In this document: piece after piece, positions 28,046 through 37,300 of the stretch
How positions within the stretch are numbered: the stretch's first letter is position 1
Layout: every line of letters begins with the position of its first letter
Origin: Vibrio sp. B1FLJ16
GTDB taxonomy: Bacteria; Pseudomonadota; Gammaproteobacteria; Enterobacterales; Vibrionaceae
Assembly (NCBI RefSeq): GCF_905175385.1
Contig: NZ_HG992750.1
Coordinates: forward strand, 1,240,001 to 1,304,000
Length of the DNA: 64,000 bases
Direction: 5' to 3'
Translations under genes and position numbers: made by a program
The notes under the pieces: generated by a model
What the model saw: only the letters and a program-made list of their open reading frames with translations
Told to the model about the DNA's origin: nothing
The model's database searches: none

Positions 28046-28487
28046 TTATATTCATTCCTAACTGGAGATAAATTATCAGAGACTTAATTTGCCACCAATC
28101 AATCAGCATAAAATGTACCAAACAAACCGAGCGAGCCATATCAACTACTTGTAATATCAAATTAAACAGTTAGGTATATTGCTGTACAACAATGGTGCGA
28201 ACATTAACCGCCAATGATTCATTCTAGTGCTTGAATAACGTCAGCTAAGGATAACTTAACCCAGTAAGGTAATATTTCTATCGTGTTATATGACTAACGG
28301 AACGAACAACAAACCGTTAAGCACGCAATAAAATTGGGTATCTCCGAATGGTCTCATGTGGTGAAACCGGTGAAAAAACGCAAAAAAAAGCCGAAAGAGC
28401 TAAACTACTAGCTCTTTCGGCAACCTTACGCGCTACCTGTTCCGTACCTTAAGCTACTCAGGCAATTTGCACAGTAAGCAGATTTTA
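28046..28487. other. Gap upstream of the aspartase gene
   Basis: No gene seen. It holds the aspartase promoter region (about 28046-28300, no clear boxes) and a terminator at 28390-28421. Confidence 0.45.
28390..28421 (-). terminator. Terminator of the 50-aa protein gene
   Basis: GCCGAAAGAGCT / AGCTCTTTCGGC 12-bp perfect stem; on the minus strand it is followed by T8. Confidence 0.85.
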
Positions 28488-28640
28488 TTACGCTTTCTTA
28501 AGATCTTTAGTCGGGTATGTCAGTGCCATTCCGTCAACTTTTACGTGTACGTAGAAACCACCACCGCTCACACCTGTAACAATCATTTCGCCTAAATCAA
28601 TACCTTTAGTCGCTACTACTACGTCGTCAATTGAAAACAT
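28488..28640 (-). CDS. Small conserved-looking 50-aa protein
   Basis: ATG 28640 to TAA 28488 encodes 50 residues, starting MFSIDDVVVATKGIDLGEMI and ending LTYPTKDLKKA, with a central Gly-rich turn (VTGVSGGGFYVHVKV). AAGGAA lies 6 nt before the start and a textbook terminator follows 67 nt after the stop, so it is very likely a real gene. The pattern suggests a compact beta-barrel of SH3 type. Family not recognised; no signal peptide or membrane helix. Confidence 0.7.
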   Translation of the reverse strand: MFSIDDVVVATKGIDLGEMIVTGVSGGGFYVHVKVDGMALTYPTKDLKKA

Positions 28641-28898
28641 CTTAATTTCCTTGTTTATGTATATTCAAACACTATGTTATGCGTGGTATTTAAGATGACT
28701 TTAACCATATTTCCTAATCAGCTTTTTTATCGTCAGGATTAAACTTTACCATCAATAATTACAACAATTTACAGCCTCGTCACCCGATTGCTTAAAGCCA
28801 GAAAAACAGACAAAAAATAAATAAGAAATCTACGTCAGATAGGTTAAGATTCCGAAAATAAGCAGCGGAACATCCTCTGCTCTCTATGGAGAAACTTT

Positions 28899-29429
28899 AT
28901 GAAAAAAGGCCTTAAAATGCGTGCTCTGGAACGCTCTGATCTGCGTTTTATCCACGAGCTAAATAACAACCGCAATATCATGGCCTACTGGTTTGAAGAG
29001 CCTTACGAATCTTATGATGAACTTGAGGAGCTTTACCGAAAACACATTCACGATGATGCTGAAAGACGCTTTGTGGTTGAAGACGAGGATGGCATTGTGA
29101 TTGGCCTAGTTGAGCTCATCGAAATCAACTACATTCACCGCAGTGCTGAGTTTCAGATTATCATCGCTCCGGAGCATCAAGGGCATGGTTATGCGACGGA
29201 TATGATCAACCGTGCTTTGGATTATTCGTTCTCGATTCTCAATCTGCGCAAAATCTATTTATTGGTTGCAGTAGATAACGAAATCGCTATCCACTTATAT
29301 AAAAAATGTGGCTTTATCGAAGAAGGCCATTTGATCGAAGAGTACTTCATAAATGGTGGTTATCGAGACGTTAAACGCATGTATATCCTGAAGCATCAGT
29401 ATCAAAAATCGATGGAAGAAAAGAAATAG
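28899..29429 (+). CDS. speG: Spermidine N1-acetyltransferase
   Basis: The 176-aa GNAT enzyme acetylates spermidine and spermine to limit polyamine stress. It is very close to V. cholerae SpeG by eye: LRFIHELNNNRNIMAYWFEEPYES, VELIEINYIHRSAEFQIIIAPEHQGHGYA (acetyl-CoA loop QGHGYA), SILNLRKIYLLVAVDN. The acidic residues forming the allosteric polyamine site (YESYDELEELYRKHIHDDAERR) are kept. GGAG lies 7 nt before the ATG; terminator at 29525-29554. Confidence 0.95.
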   Translation: MKKGLKMRALERSDLRFIHELNNNRNIMAYWFEEPYESYDELEELYRKHIHDDAERRFVVEDEDGIVIGLVELIEINYIHRSAEFQIIIAPEHQGHGYATDMINRALDYSFSILNLRKIYLLVAVDNEIAIHLYKKCGFIEEGHLIEEYFINGGYRDVKRMYILKHQYQKSMEEKK

Positions 29430-29524
29430 TTATACCCAAGTAACCTCTAGGTGCTCGGTTCAGCGAGAGTGACTTGGCTACTAGACGAGGCAACGATTTG
29501 ATGGTCTGTTCGTATGCTATCAAT

Positions 29525-29554
29525 AAAAAACGCAGCTCAATCGCTGCGTTTTTT
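29525..29554. terminator. Terminator between speG and the convergent OMP gene
   Basis: AAAAAACGCAGC / GCTGCGTTTTTT perfect 12-bp stem, 6-nt loop; works in both directions. Confidence 0.9.
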
Positions 29555-29579
29555 AATATTTGACCTGAACTCATATTAA

Positions 29580-30377
29580 TTAATCAAATTGATACTGATA
29601 CGATGCAACCACACGTTTATCGGCTTCATCTAGGTAAGTATTATTATTCATCAAGAATGTCATGACGTTAAAAGAGTGATTCTTGTTTACCGCATAACCT
29701 AAACCGACTCCGCCAAAGGCACCTTTGTAGTTTTCACCGTCACTATTTTTTGAGCCGTACGACCCCGCCGCAAAACTGATTAGCGTCAGCTCTTGATTAA
29801 GTGATTTCAGGGCGAAAGCTCCCACATAACCACTGCTCCCTGATGACGTCATCATATCAAAACCATTCTCTGGGCTTGGGGTTCCGACAAAGTCCGGATT
29901 AGTACACTTACTGCCGACTTCACCATCGCAAGCCGGAGCCTCTCCGTCGTTATAGGTATAACCAGCCATCGGGAATATCTGGAAACCCAGAGGTTCAATA
30001 CCAAAATAGCTCAATGGCATAAACGTACCGACACTATAGTTGGTTTGATTTGCGCCGTTTGTGTACTCATTTTTACCGAAGTTGAAGTTTACAATCCCGA
30101 CAGGGAATAACCATGAGCCACCAATACGCCATTCACTCGCATCATCATTGATGCGTGCATTTAACTTACGAGCCTGATCAAATGCAATAGAGCCGGAGAA
30201 CGACAGATTCGGATCATCGAAATCGTAGTTATTGGCGTATGAAACACCAACTTTAGAGATAACTTTTGTCGGGTCATCGGCCAACTTATTTTTATTCTCT
30301 TTTACACGGCCATCCGCAGCGTTAGCCATGGTGCTAACCAGCAATGCTGCACACACCAAAGCGACTTTATTCTTCAT
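29580..30377 (-). CDS. Outer-membrane beta-barrel-like protein, unknown function
   Basis: A 265-aa protein with a signal peptide (MKNKVALVCAALLVSTMANA) and alternating beta strands throughout (VGVSYANNYDFDDPNLSFSGSIAF, WLFPVGIVNFNFGKN), ending in aromatic/Asp residues (VASYQYQFD). A Cys pair (PACDGEVGSKC) probably forms a disulfide in an extracellular loop. It is 16 nt downstream of a FadL homologue, so they form an operon; a shared hydrophobic-substrate uptake role is inference. AGGAG lies 6 nt before the ATG. It shares the DP..V...GV start and the FP.AG turn with the product of 31865-32653. Confidence 0.65.
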   Translation of the reverse strand: MKNKVALVCAALLVSTMANAADGRVKENKNKLADDPTKVISKVGVSYANNYDFDDPNLSFSGSIAFDQARKLNARINDDASEWRIGGSWLFPVGIVNFNFGKNEYTNGANQTNYSVGTFMPLSYFGIEPLGFQIFPMAGYTYNDGEAPACDGEVGSKCTNPDFVGTPSPENGFDMMTSSGSSGYVGAFALKSLNQELTLISFAAGSYGSKNSDGENYKGAFGGVGLGYAVNKNHSFNVMTFLMNNNTYLDEADKRVVASYQYQFD

Positions 30378-30393
30378 GTAATACTCCTATGAG

Positions 30394-31515
30394 TTATTGG
30401 TTTTTCCAGCTGTAACCAACACTTAGGAAATAGAGCGCCGGATCATCAAAACCTGCCACTTTAGTACCCGCTAATGTGGTTTCGGAGGAATCAATCAGTA
30501 CAGCTTCAAACGCTACGCTTACTGTTCTCTTTTCATCCAATTTGTAATCTACGCCAGTACCTAGTCGATATGCGTCACCAGTCGGTACGGTAATATCAGC
30601 ATCAGACTGATCTTCATACATACTACTGTCGTAAGCGAAACCAGCGTTCCACGTTACTTTGTCATTCACCTGATATTGAGTACCAAAGGCAACCTGATAG
30701 GTATCTTGAGTATCTACATTCAAGGTCGTCTGGTAAGCACTCCAGTCTTGCCAGTTTACGTTACCCATCCACGCAAGTTTGTCGTTTACTTTGCTATAGA
30801 TACTGAATACTACTTGCTGGGGAGCAACTGAATTGGAGCCTTCAAATTCAAACTCGCTTTCGCTGGAATATGACAAACCAAAACGAGTTCCTGCATCTAA
30901 TTCGTATAACACACCGAACTGCCCGTTCACTTGTACATCCGTATCCTCGCTTTCAAATGACAGGCTTTGGTTGGCTGTACTTGCGTTCGCCTCAACTTTA
31001 TAGATGCCATATTGAATACCAAGTCCCGCACCAACAGACCATTGATCATTGATACGATATGACGCACTAGGCTGAACGGTTAACGCTTGAGTCACTGCGG
31101 TAGGAATATCCAATTTCGCAACGTCATTATCCACTAACCCGTCGTAACCCAAACCAAGTCCGTAGTCTCCGAATACGCCGACACCCAATGTCCATTTATC
31201 ATCAAGTTGCTGGCTGTAAAATGCAGAACCGATAGGCACAAAGCCAATCACATTACCTGCATCACCGGACAATGTATCCAGTGTCGCATCACCGTAAAGA
31301 CTGGTCAGGCTACCAGAAAATGACTGCCCAGAGACGTTTGCCAGACCAGCCGGATTGGCAGCCATAACAGACGCATCATGTGCACGTGCGGCCATCCCCG
31401 CAGACGCCAACCCGATATCCGTTGTAGTCGTCTCATATATGTACAAACCACCTGCTTGAACCGCCGCGCATGTCATTAAAGAAGTCGCTACAACGATTTT
31501 TGGAATATTTTTCAT
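30394..31515 (-). CDS. OmpP1/FadL-family outer-membrane transporter
   Basis: The 373-aa barrel protein has a signal peptide (ending AAVQA) followed by the FadL-type N-terminal hatch: GGLYIYETTTTDIGLASAGMAARAHDASVMAANPAGLA, where the NPAGLA turn is the family mark. It would carry long-chain fatty acids or other hydrophobic compounds across the outer membrane by lateral diffusion. It is a little shorter than E. coli FadL (about 420 aa). First gene of a pair with 29580-30377. The specific substrate is unknown. Confidence 0.82.
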   Translation of the reverse strand: MKNIPKIVVATSLMTCAAVQAGGLYIYETTTTDIGLASAGMAARAHDASVMAANPAGLANVSGQSFSGSLTSLYGDATLDTLSGDAGNVIGFVPIGSAFYSQQLDDKWTLGVGVFGDYGLGLGYDGLVDNDVAKLDIPTAVTQALTVQPSASYRINDQWSVGAGLGIQYGIYKVEANASTANQSLSFESEDTDVQVNGQFGVLYELDAGTRFGLSYSSESEFEFEGSNSVAPQQVVFSIYSKVNDKLAWMGNVNWQDWSAYQTTLNVDTQDTYQVAFGTQYQVNDKVTWNAGFAYDSSMYEDQSDADITVPTGDAYRLGTGVDYKLDEKRTVSVAFEAVLIDSSETTLAGTKVAGFDDPALYFLSVGYSWKNQ

Positions 31516-31864
31516 AATAAAGCCCGCTACTTATAAAACCCACACTGCATTTCCGGCGATACCTGTGTAAAAAGCACCACCAATCACATAAAGCATAGGT
31601 TAGTTATAAAGTTAAGAGAGTAGAAAACCATACAACGCCATTGTTATCGTTGGTTTTGCGTTGACAGATTATTTAACGTTATTTTGATCAACAAAAAGAG
31701 CGCTAGCTGATCCCCTTCGCCCCAGATGTTTTTTGTTCACATTTAGAAAAGTAGATAGTCACGTTATTAAGTAGGAAAATAACTTAAATAAATACAGCGA
31801 GCGTAGTAACTGGTTATTTTAATTGAAATATACAACCTAGTTATTAGCTCGCCGTCAAAGCAAA
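31516..31864. other. Noncoding gap between OMP genes
   Basis: 349 nt, AT-rich, no gene or clear terminator; it presumably holds the promoter of the FadL-OMP pair. Confidence 0.4.
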
Positions 31865-32653
31865 TCAGAACTGGTAATTCACTTCAATTCGATGATCGCC
31901 GTCACCGAAATTAACGTGTTCATTCCAGTTCGCAAAATAACGAACATTCGTTCTAGGATTGATTTGATAAGATAAGGCAAACTCATGAGCTAAGATATTG
32001 TCCTCACCAGCATAGTATTCTGATTTGTAGTCACCTGAACCCGACAATGTATGCATGTACATAGGGTTGTAGTTAATCCAGACTTTATCTGTTACGTCTA
32101 CTTTTGCGTACATACCAACTAAGGCGAACGTACCCGGAATTTCATACCCTTTATCATCGCCACTATAATCGTTCGCTACAGTGACACCTGCCCCTGCTAA
32201 CGGGAAAACTTGTACTACGCCAAGTTTTGGTAGTGCCTTCAGAAAACTGTAGGATGCATCCAGCTTGTCATTCTCTACGTCATAGTTCAGGTCTAGCTGT
32301 CGGCCTAAACCTTTAGCCAGTTCTGCCTGAAAGTTACGAAAACGAAATGAGTCAATACTGTCATCAACACCGCCATATAAAGCCTCATCGTTATCCCGGA
32401 TACCAAATAAATCACCGCCTATCCCTTTCATTTCTATAACATTCATTGCCATAGTGCCCGGCTTACTCGATTGGTAGCTTTGACCTATTTTGATATTCAC
32501 GCCTTTATCGGTAATACCAACCCCAGCCTGCGTATATACAGCAAGCGGATCAGACATATCTTGTAATTCTTCGTCACTGGTTGCGTTTGCTTGAGCAATT
32601 GATAAGAGTTGAAGAATGGCTGCTATGGCAATCGTTGGTTTCGCTAACTTCAT
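31865..32653 (-). CDS. Predicted outer-membrane beta-barrel protein, unknown function
   Basis: A 262-aa protein with signal peptide (MKLAKPTIAIAAILQLLSIAQANA), amphipathic strands and a C-terminal Phe in a barrel-end motif (HRIEVNYQF) that suits BAM recognition. No family recognised. It shares layout with 29580-30377 (LAVYTQAGVGITDKG versus TKVISKVGVSYANNY; VFPLAGAGV versus IFPMAGYTY), suggesting distant homology. It is separated from the FadL gene by 349 nt and probably transcribed on its own. Confidence 0.6.
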   Translation of the reverse strand: MKLAKPTIAIAAILQLLSIAQANATSDEELQDMSDPLAVYTQAGVGITDKGVNIKIGQSYQSSKPGTMAMNVIEMKGIGGDLFGIRDNDEALYGGVDDSIDSFRFRNFQAELAKGLGRQLDLNYDVENDKLDASYSFLKALPKLGVVQVFPLAGAGVTVANDYSGDDKGYEIPGTFALVGMYAKVDVTDKVWINYNPMYMHTLSGSGDYKSEYYAGEDNILAHEFALSYQINPRTNVRYFANWNEHVNFGDGDHRIEVNYQF

Positions 32654-33344
32654 AAAAGGTATCCAATTTAATGACGATCAATTTTAACGGGCCTATTAGT
32701 CGCTCAAATAAAAACAAACAAAACACATATAATAAATAACTATAAAACTGACGAGACATAATAAGCGCCAAATACAATATAGACTTAATAAATCAGATTC
32801 AATAAATACGCCTTATGCATTGTATAAATCAAACTTTGGCTACAAATATTAATAAAATACGAGTGTTAAATTTTATAAAATACAAACGTTAAACTAATTA
32901 ATATTTAATTTTCAAAATCAAATATTATACAAGGAATAGAACAGACGTAATTTACTGAAAATAAACCTTTTGTTTGCGCAGGATGTTCTCAATCATGTTT
33001 TAAAGGAGAATAAGCCAATGACAAACAAAAACAATATTTCAACATTAACGTAATGTTTTACTGACTTTTTGTAGGCTTAACGTAAAAATAAAAACGTGCA
33101 TCTTAAAAATGAGATGCATAAAATTGACAATAGTACTTAGCTTTCAACCCAATGAAAAATCATACTCCGCTCTCAGTTATTGCAATGCTAAGGCCCACAC
33201 CCGACATAGAAGACTTTCATTTCACAGCTCTAAATTTGACGAAATTTGTTTAACCCTTTGATCAATTTCGAGATCTTGTCGGCACAAATTTTCTGCTACT
33301 CATACTATGCTTATTATGAATATGATCCACTTAAGGGCGTGGCT
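32654..33344. other. Long AT-rich divergent intergenic region
   Basis: About 690 nt between the OMP gene and uspA. Strongly AT-rich (32750-32950 especially). An open frame reaches into the end from 33246 but has no coding character or ribosome site. No RNA gene or repeat recognised. Confidence 0.45.
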
Positions 33345-33770
33345 ATGAAATACAAACATATCCTTGTCGCACTAGAGCTTTCTGACGAGAGCACAGTGCT
33401 GATCGATAGAGCAGTAGAGATGGCAAACTATCTCGACTCCGAAATATCTTTCATTCATGTAGATGGTACACATGGTGAAATCTATCGCGAGCTCGTTGAT
33501 ATAAAAGAAAATCCGGACCAAAGGCCACTCAATGAGCACTCAATGGAGTGTCTAAAGACATTCAGTGACTACATCGACCAGCCACTCAAGCACTTTTTTG
33601 TCGGTACTGGCGATTTGGCTGACAAGCTTGAAAAAACGATTAAAGAAGAAGAAGTCGATTTGCTGATTTGCGGCCACCACCAGGACTTGTGGAGTAAACT
33701 CATCTCCTATTCAAGGCACCTGATAAATAAATCTCCGGTAGATATTCTGGTTGTGCCAATCCACGACTAG
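33345..33770 (+). CDS. Universal stress protein, UspA family
   Basis: A 141-aa single-domain Usp: MKYKHILVALELSDESTVLIDRAVEMA at the N-terminus, and the C-terminal segment VDLLICGHHQD...SRHLINKSPVDILVVPI. The ATP-binding G-2x-G-9x-G/S pattern is only partly met (GHHQ...), as in the UspA rather than the UspFG group. ATG 33345 with AAGGG 7 nt upstream is the start; the frame to 33246 is untranslated leader. Terminator at 33813-33840. Confidence 0.85.
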   Translation: MKYKHILVALELSDESTVLIDRAVEMANYLDSEISFIHVDGTHGEIYRELVDIKENPDQRPLNEHSMECLKTFSDYIDQPLKHFFVGTGDLADKLEKTIKEEEVDLLICGHHQDLWSKLISYSRHLINKSPVDILVVPIHD

Positions 33771-33812
33771 AACTAGAACTGATAAACCCCAATAACCTAG
33801 ATACACAAACGC

Positions 33813-33840
33813 AAGCCAGTAGTTTCCCCGCTACTGGCTT
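33813..33840 (+). terminator. Terminator after uspA
   Basis: AAGCCAGTAG / CTACTGGCTT 10-bp stem followed by TTT. Confidence 0.85.
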
Positions 33841-33984
33841 TTTAGCATCTGCTCCCGACCGCTTCGTTTAATCATAGGCTAAACTCTCTTAATGACTAGT
33901 TTAGCACTGGAATACAAACTAACTGATTTATAAGCAATAAAGACTCTTGAACCTCTGCCGGATAGGCTTCTAGCAAGGACTCCC

Positions 33985-34602
33985 ATGACTAACAAAAAAG
34001 TATTGATTCTCTTTGCTCACCCTTCTCAACATCGGTCAGAAGTGAATGCACCTTTGTTCAAAGAAGCTCAGAAAATAAAAGGCGTCACCTGCGTTGACCT
34101 CTATGGTGAATATCCCCGCTTCAATATCAATATAGACCGTGAGCAGCAACGCTTACGCGAACACGATGTCGTGATATTTCAGTTTCCACTCTATTGGTAT
34201 TCCACTCCATCTATTTTAAAAGAGTGGCAGGATCTCGTACTCGAATATGGATTTGCATATGGCACGGAGGGTACTGAGTTACAAGGTAAGACCATGCTTT
34301 GCGTTCTCTCTGCCGGAGGCAAAGAGGAAGCCTATAAAGCCGAAGGCTATAACCACTTTACGATTCGTGAGCTTCTCGCCCCCATTGAGCAAATGTCGGC
34401 TTTGACGGGCATGAACTACGTCGCTCCTTTGGCAATGTTTGGCTCGCGAACCGCGGCTGAAGAAGACCGAATACCCCGGCATATAGAGCGCTACAAAAAA
34501 CTATTAACCGCGCTAGTGGAAGATAGATTAGATATCAACGCTGCATCTTCGCTTGTTAAGTTAAACAGCGCTCTCACAGATATCATTAAGGAAGCATCAT
34601 GA
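33985..34602 (+). CDS. KefF-like NAD(P)H quinone oxidoreductase, ancillary subunit of potassium efflux
   Basis: A 205-aa flavodoxin-fold (Flavodoxin_2) protein: VLILFAHPSQHRSEVNAPLF at the FMN site, DVVIFQFPLYWYSTPSILKEWQD, and FTIRELLAPIEQMSALTGMNYVAP. In E. coli, KefF/KefG bind KefC/KefB and are needed for full efflux activity while reducing quinones. Here the stop overlaps the transporter start (ATGA at 34599-34602), tight coupling that supports this role. AAGGA lies 5 nt before the ATG. Confidence 0.82.
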   Translation: MTNKKVLILFAHPSQHRSEVNAPLFKEAQKIKGVTCVDLYGEYPRFNINIDREQQRLREHDVVIFQFPLYWYSTPSILKEWQDLVLEYGFAYGTEGTELQGKTMLCVLSAGGKEEAYKAEGYNHFTIRELLAPIEQMSALTGMNYVAPLAMFGSRTAAEEDRIPRHIERYKKLLTALVEDRLDINAASSLVKLNSALTDIIKEAS

Positions 34603-36557
34603 CAGGAATATTTTTGCAGGCCTTTGTTTATCTTGTCGCGGCCGTGATTGCGGTACCTTTAGCCAAACGCTTCGGTCTTGGATCTGTGCTGGGCTATCTC
34701 ATCGCTGGTGTCGTCATTGGCCCTCTTATCGGCTTAGTTGGCGAAGAGACAACGACCATCCAACACTTTGCTGAGTTTGGTGTGGTCATGATGTTATTTC
34801 TGGTCGGATTGGAGCTGGAACCCAAAATGCTCTGGGCAATGCGTAATCGCTTGATCGGGCTGGGTGGCCTTCAGATTGTCGGGACGACTTTTGCCATCAT
34901 GGGGATAGCTTTGTACCTCGCTCAGCCATGGACCATTGCATTAGCTATTGGTTTGATTTTCGCTCTTTCATCTACCGCAATTGTCCTTCAGACCTTCGCC
35001 GAGAAAGGGTTAACTCGGACTGAAGGCGGTCAGAACGCTTTTTCTGTTCTTCTGTTTCAAGACATTGCCGTGATCCCGATGCTGGCTTTCATCCCGTTAC
35101 TGGCCTTACCGGAGTTAGTAAACCAAGCACAACAAGCCGCAGAGACAGCAGCAGAGCATCACGAAGAACTCAGCCTAGTTGCCAACTTACCAGGATGGGC
35201 CTATGGGCTTGTGATTACTGCGTCTATCGCACTGGTAGTGGTTGGAGGCCATTACCTGAGCCGTCCGTTACTACGCTATGTAGCCAGCTCTGGCCTTCGC
35301 GAAATCTTTACCGCTACCGCGCTGATGTTAGTTATCGGGATTGCGGCATTGATGAGCCTGGTAGGACTTTCACCTGCCCTTGGAACCTTCCTTGCAGGGG
35401 TCGTATTAGCCAACAGCGAGTTCCGCCACGAGTTAGAATCAAATATCGAGCCATTTAAAGGATTGCTGTTAGGTCTGTTCTTCATTACCGTCGGTGCCGG
35501 AATAAACTTCTCAGTGCTGCTTGGTGAATTTGGACTGATTCTGGCGCTTACTCTGGGCGTAATGGCAGTTAAAGCCGTGGTGCTGTTTGTTCTCGCGCTT
35601 ATCTTCCGTATCAGGCGCAGTAATCGTTGGTTATTTACTCTGAGCTTGGCTCAAGCCGGTGAGTTCGGTTTCGTACTCCTCAGTTTCTCAGTGCAAAATC
35701 ACGTTATTCCCCCTGAGTTATCACAAACTCTTTCTCTGGTTGTTGCTATCTCAATGTTCCTTACGCCGGGGCTATTTATCCTGTTTGACAAGGTTATATT
35801 GCCGCGTTTTGAGAGCCAGTCCAATGAACGTGAAAGTGACACTATTGACGAAAAAGGTACCGTAATCATCGCAGGTATCGGCCGTTTCGGTCAGATTGTA
35901 AATCGCCTGTTGGTATCCAATGGTGTAAACACTGTTGTATTGGATCACCAGGCTAACCAAGTCGACACCTTACGTCAGATAGGCACAAGAGCTTACTTTG
36001 GTGACGCTACGCGACCTGACATGCTGCATACAGCTGGCATCGAAGAGGCCGCTGCGCTTGTTGTCGCCATTGACAACCGCGAAGCCAGTGTCGAACTGGT
36101 CAAGTACGTCAAACACACTTACCCTAAAATCAAAGTTCTCGCTCGTGCCTTTGACCGCGGTCACGGCTATCTTCTTCGGCAAGCCGGTGCTGACGTAATT
36201 GAGTCAGAAACCTATCACTCAGCACTAGAGATGGGTGGACACACTATGAACGCACTGGGTATCCATCCGTTTTTTGTTGAGCGGCAAAAAGCGACCTACA
36301 AACGTGTTGAGGAGCGTAAGTCTGAGATGCTTTATAAAGCATGGGAAGACGACTCGGAAGGAGAGCGATTTGATAACAACTATCGCCTTCTGTTTATACA
36401 ACTAGAAGAAAAAATGTCGGAAGAGATGCGTAAAGATCGCCATGATAAGTTATCTCGTTCCGAACGCGGTTGGACTCCGCCACCGAAAGATTATGCAGAA
36501 ACCTTCGATGGTGAGAACGTTCACGATCTCCACTTACCAAAAGAAGATAGCAATTAA
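34599..36557 (+). CDS. KefB/KefC-type glutathione-gated K+/H+ antiporter (CPA2)
   Basis: A 652-aa protein: about 12 membrane helices (residues 1-385) of the CPA2 fold, then a TrkA-N/RCK NAD-binding domain from about 417 (GTVIIAGIGRFGQIVNRLL) and a C-terminal tail. Family segments include GLGSVLGYLIAGVVIGP, FALSSTAIVLQTFAEKG, LLFQDIAVIPMLA and GTFLAGVVLANSEFRHELESNIEPFKGLLLGLFF. The HALSSTA-like motif and the glutathione-linked loop make electrophile-gated K+ efflux likely. KefB and KefC cannot be separated by eye. It is coupled to the upstream KefF-like subunit; terminator at 36565-36591. Confidence 0.88.
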   Translation: MTGIFLQAFVYLVAAVIAVPLAKRFGLGSVLGYLIAGVVIGPLIGLVGEETTTIQHFAEFGVVMMLFLVGLELEPKMLWAMRNRLIGLGGLQIVGTTFAIMGIALYLAQPWTIALAIGLIFALSSTAIVLQTFAEKGLTRTEGGQNAFSVLLFQDIAVIPMLAFIPLLALPELVNQAQQAAETAAEHHEELSLVANLPGWAYGLVITASIALVVVGGHYLSRPLLRYVASSGLREIFTATALMLVIGIAALMSLVGLSPALGTFLAGVVLANSEFRHELESNIEPFKGLLLGLFFITVGAGINFSVLLGEFGLILALTLGVMAVKAVVLFVLALIFRIRRSNRWLFTLSLAQAGEFGFVLLSFSVQNHVIPPELSQTLSLVVAISMFLTPGLFILFDKVILPRFESQSNERESDTIDEKGTVIIAGIGRFGQIVNRLLVSNGVNTVVLDHQANQVDTLRQIGTRAYFGDATRPDMLHTAGIEEAAALVVAIDNREASVELVKYVKHTYPKIKVLARAFDRGHGYLLRQAGADVIESETYHSALEMGGHTMNALGIHPFFVERQKATYKRVEERKSEMLYKAWEDDSEGERFDNNYRLLFIQLEEKMSEEMRKDRHDKLSRSERGWTPPPKDYAETFDGENVHDLHLPKEDSN

Positions 36558-36564
36558 TGATAAA

Positions 36565-36591
36565 AAACCTCCCTGAAACAGGGAGGTTTTG
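36565..36591. terminator. Terminator after the Kef operon
   Basis: AAAACCTCCCT / AGGGAGGTTTT perfect 11-bp stem, 5-nt loop. Confidence 0.88.
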
Positions 36592-36632
36592 AATCTTAGG
36601 ATACACCGCTACACGCATAGTACGGAACAAAG

Positions 36633-36926
36633 TTACATGAGATCATTCATTAAGGTCTCATACTCTTCATTCGCTTCCTCTACTAAATGAGAAAGCTCCA
36701 TAGCATCGGTCATCGCGAGTTTGAAATACCATTTATCCGCATTTTCTTTACCACAAACGCGGGCTTCATTCCCCCGACTTTCGAAAGACAAATCGTCAAA
36801 CTCTGTCGAGTGACACTCTTGAAGTTCGACGATCTCGACATTCAATTTACCGACAGGGTTTACTTCGATATGAGCGTGTAAATCCGGGCGTCTTGATAAA
36901 CAATAGTCTCGATGAACAACAATCAT
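36633..36926 (-). CDS. Small acidic protein of unknown function
   Basis: A 97-aa soluble, acidic protein (MIVVHRDYCLSRRPDLHAH at the start, helical tail EANEEYETLMNDLM). A near-perfect ribosome site (AAGGAGG, 5 nt before the ATG) supports it. No signal peptide, helix or known family. Convergent with the Kef operon. Confidence 0.65.
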   Translation of the reverse strand: MIVVHRDYCLSRRPDLHAHIEVNPVGKLNVEIVELQECHSTEFDDLSFESRGNEARVCGKENADKWYFKLAMTDAMELSHLVEEANEEYETLMNDLM

Positions 36927-37300
36927 AGCCGCCTCCTTGGTTTGCCGATTCTCACAGTAAGTTTAGACGAGCAGTTGTAAACACAAAGTAAAACGTTAGT
37001 TATGATTGATCTACCTCATCAGTTCGTTCAACTCTTTTTCTTTAGAAACAAATCGGCATGAAACTCTCCCGCAACCCAACCCCAAATAGGTTTAGGTTGA
37101 GCCTAAATCAAAGTGTCTACTCTTTTGAAAATTACGGTGATTAATGAATAAATCTCACACTTCTCAATGCTTCCCCGAAATGCACAATATTTCTCCGAAA
37201 TGCAAAGAGTCATGGCCGTTAAAACTCTAAAGTCATTAAGAACTTGATTTCTCACTAGGTTCGTTAGGTAAGAAACCTCAAATAACAATAAGGAAACCCT
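36927..37300. other. Promoter region of the GH3 gene
   Basis: 374 nt with no gene. A short inverted repeat TTTAGGTT...AGCCTAAA near 37090-37110 could be a regulator site; not assignable. Confidence 0.35.

Noticed and set aside
33246-33344. N-terminal extension of the universal stress protein
   Set aside because: The 33 extra residues are unlike Usp proteins, and the ATG at 33345 has its own ribosome site.
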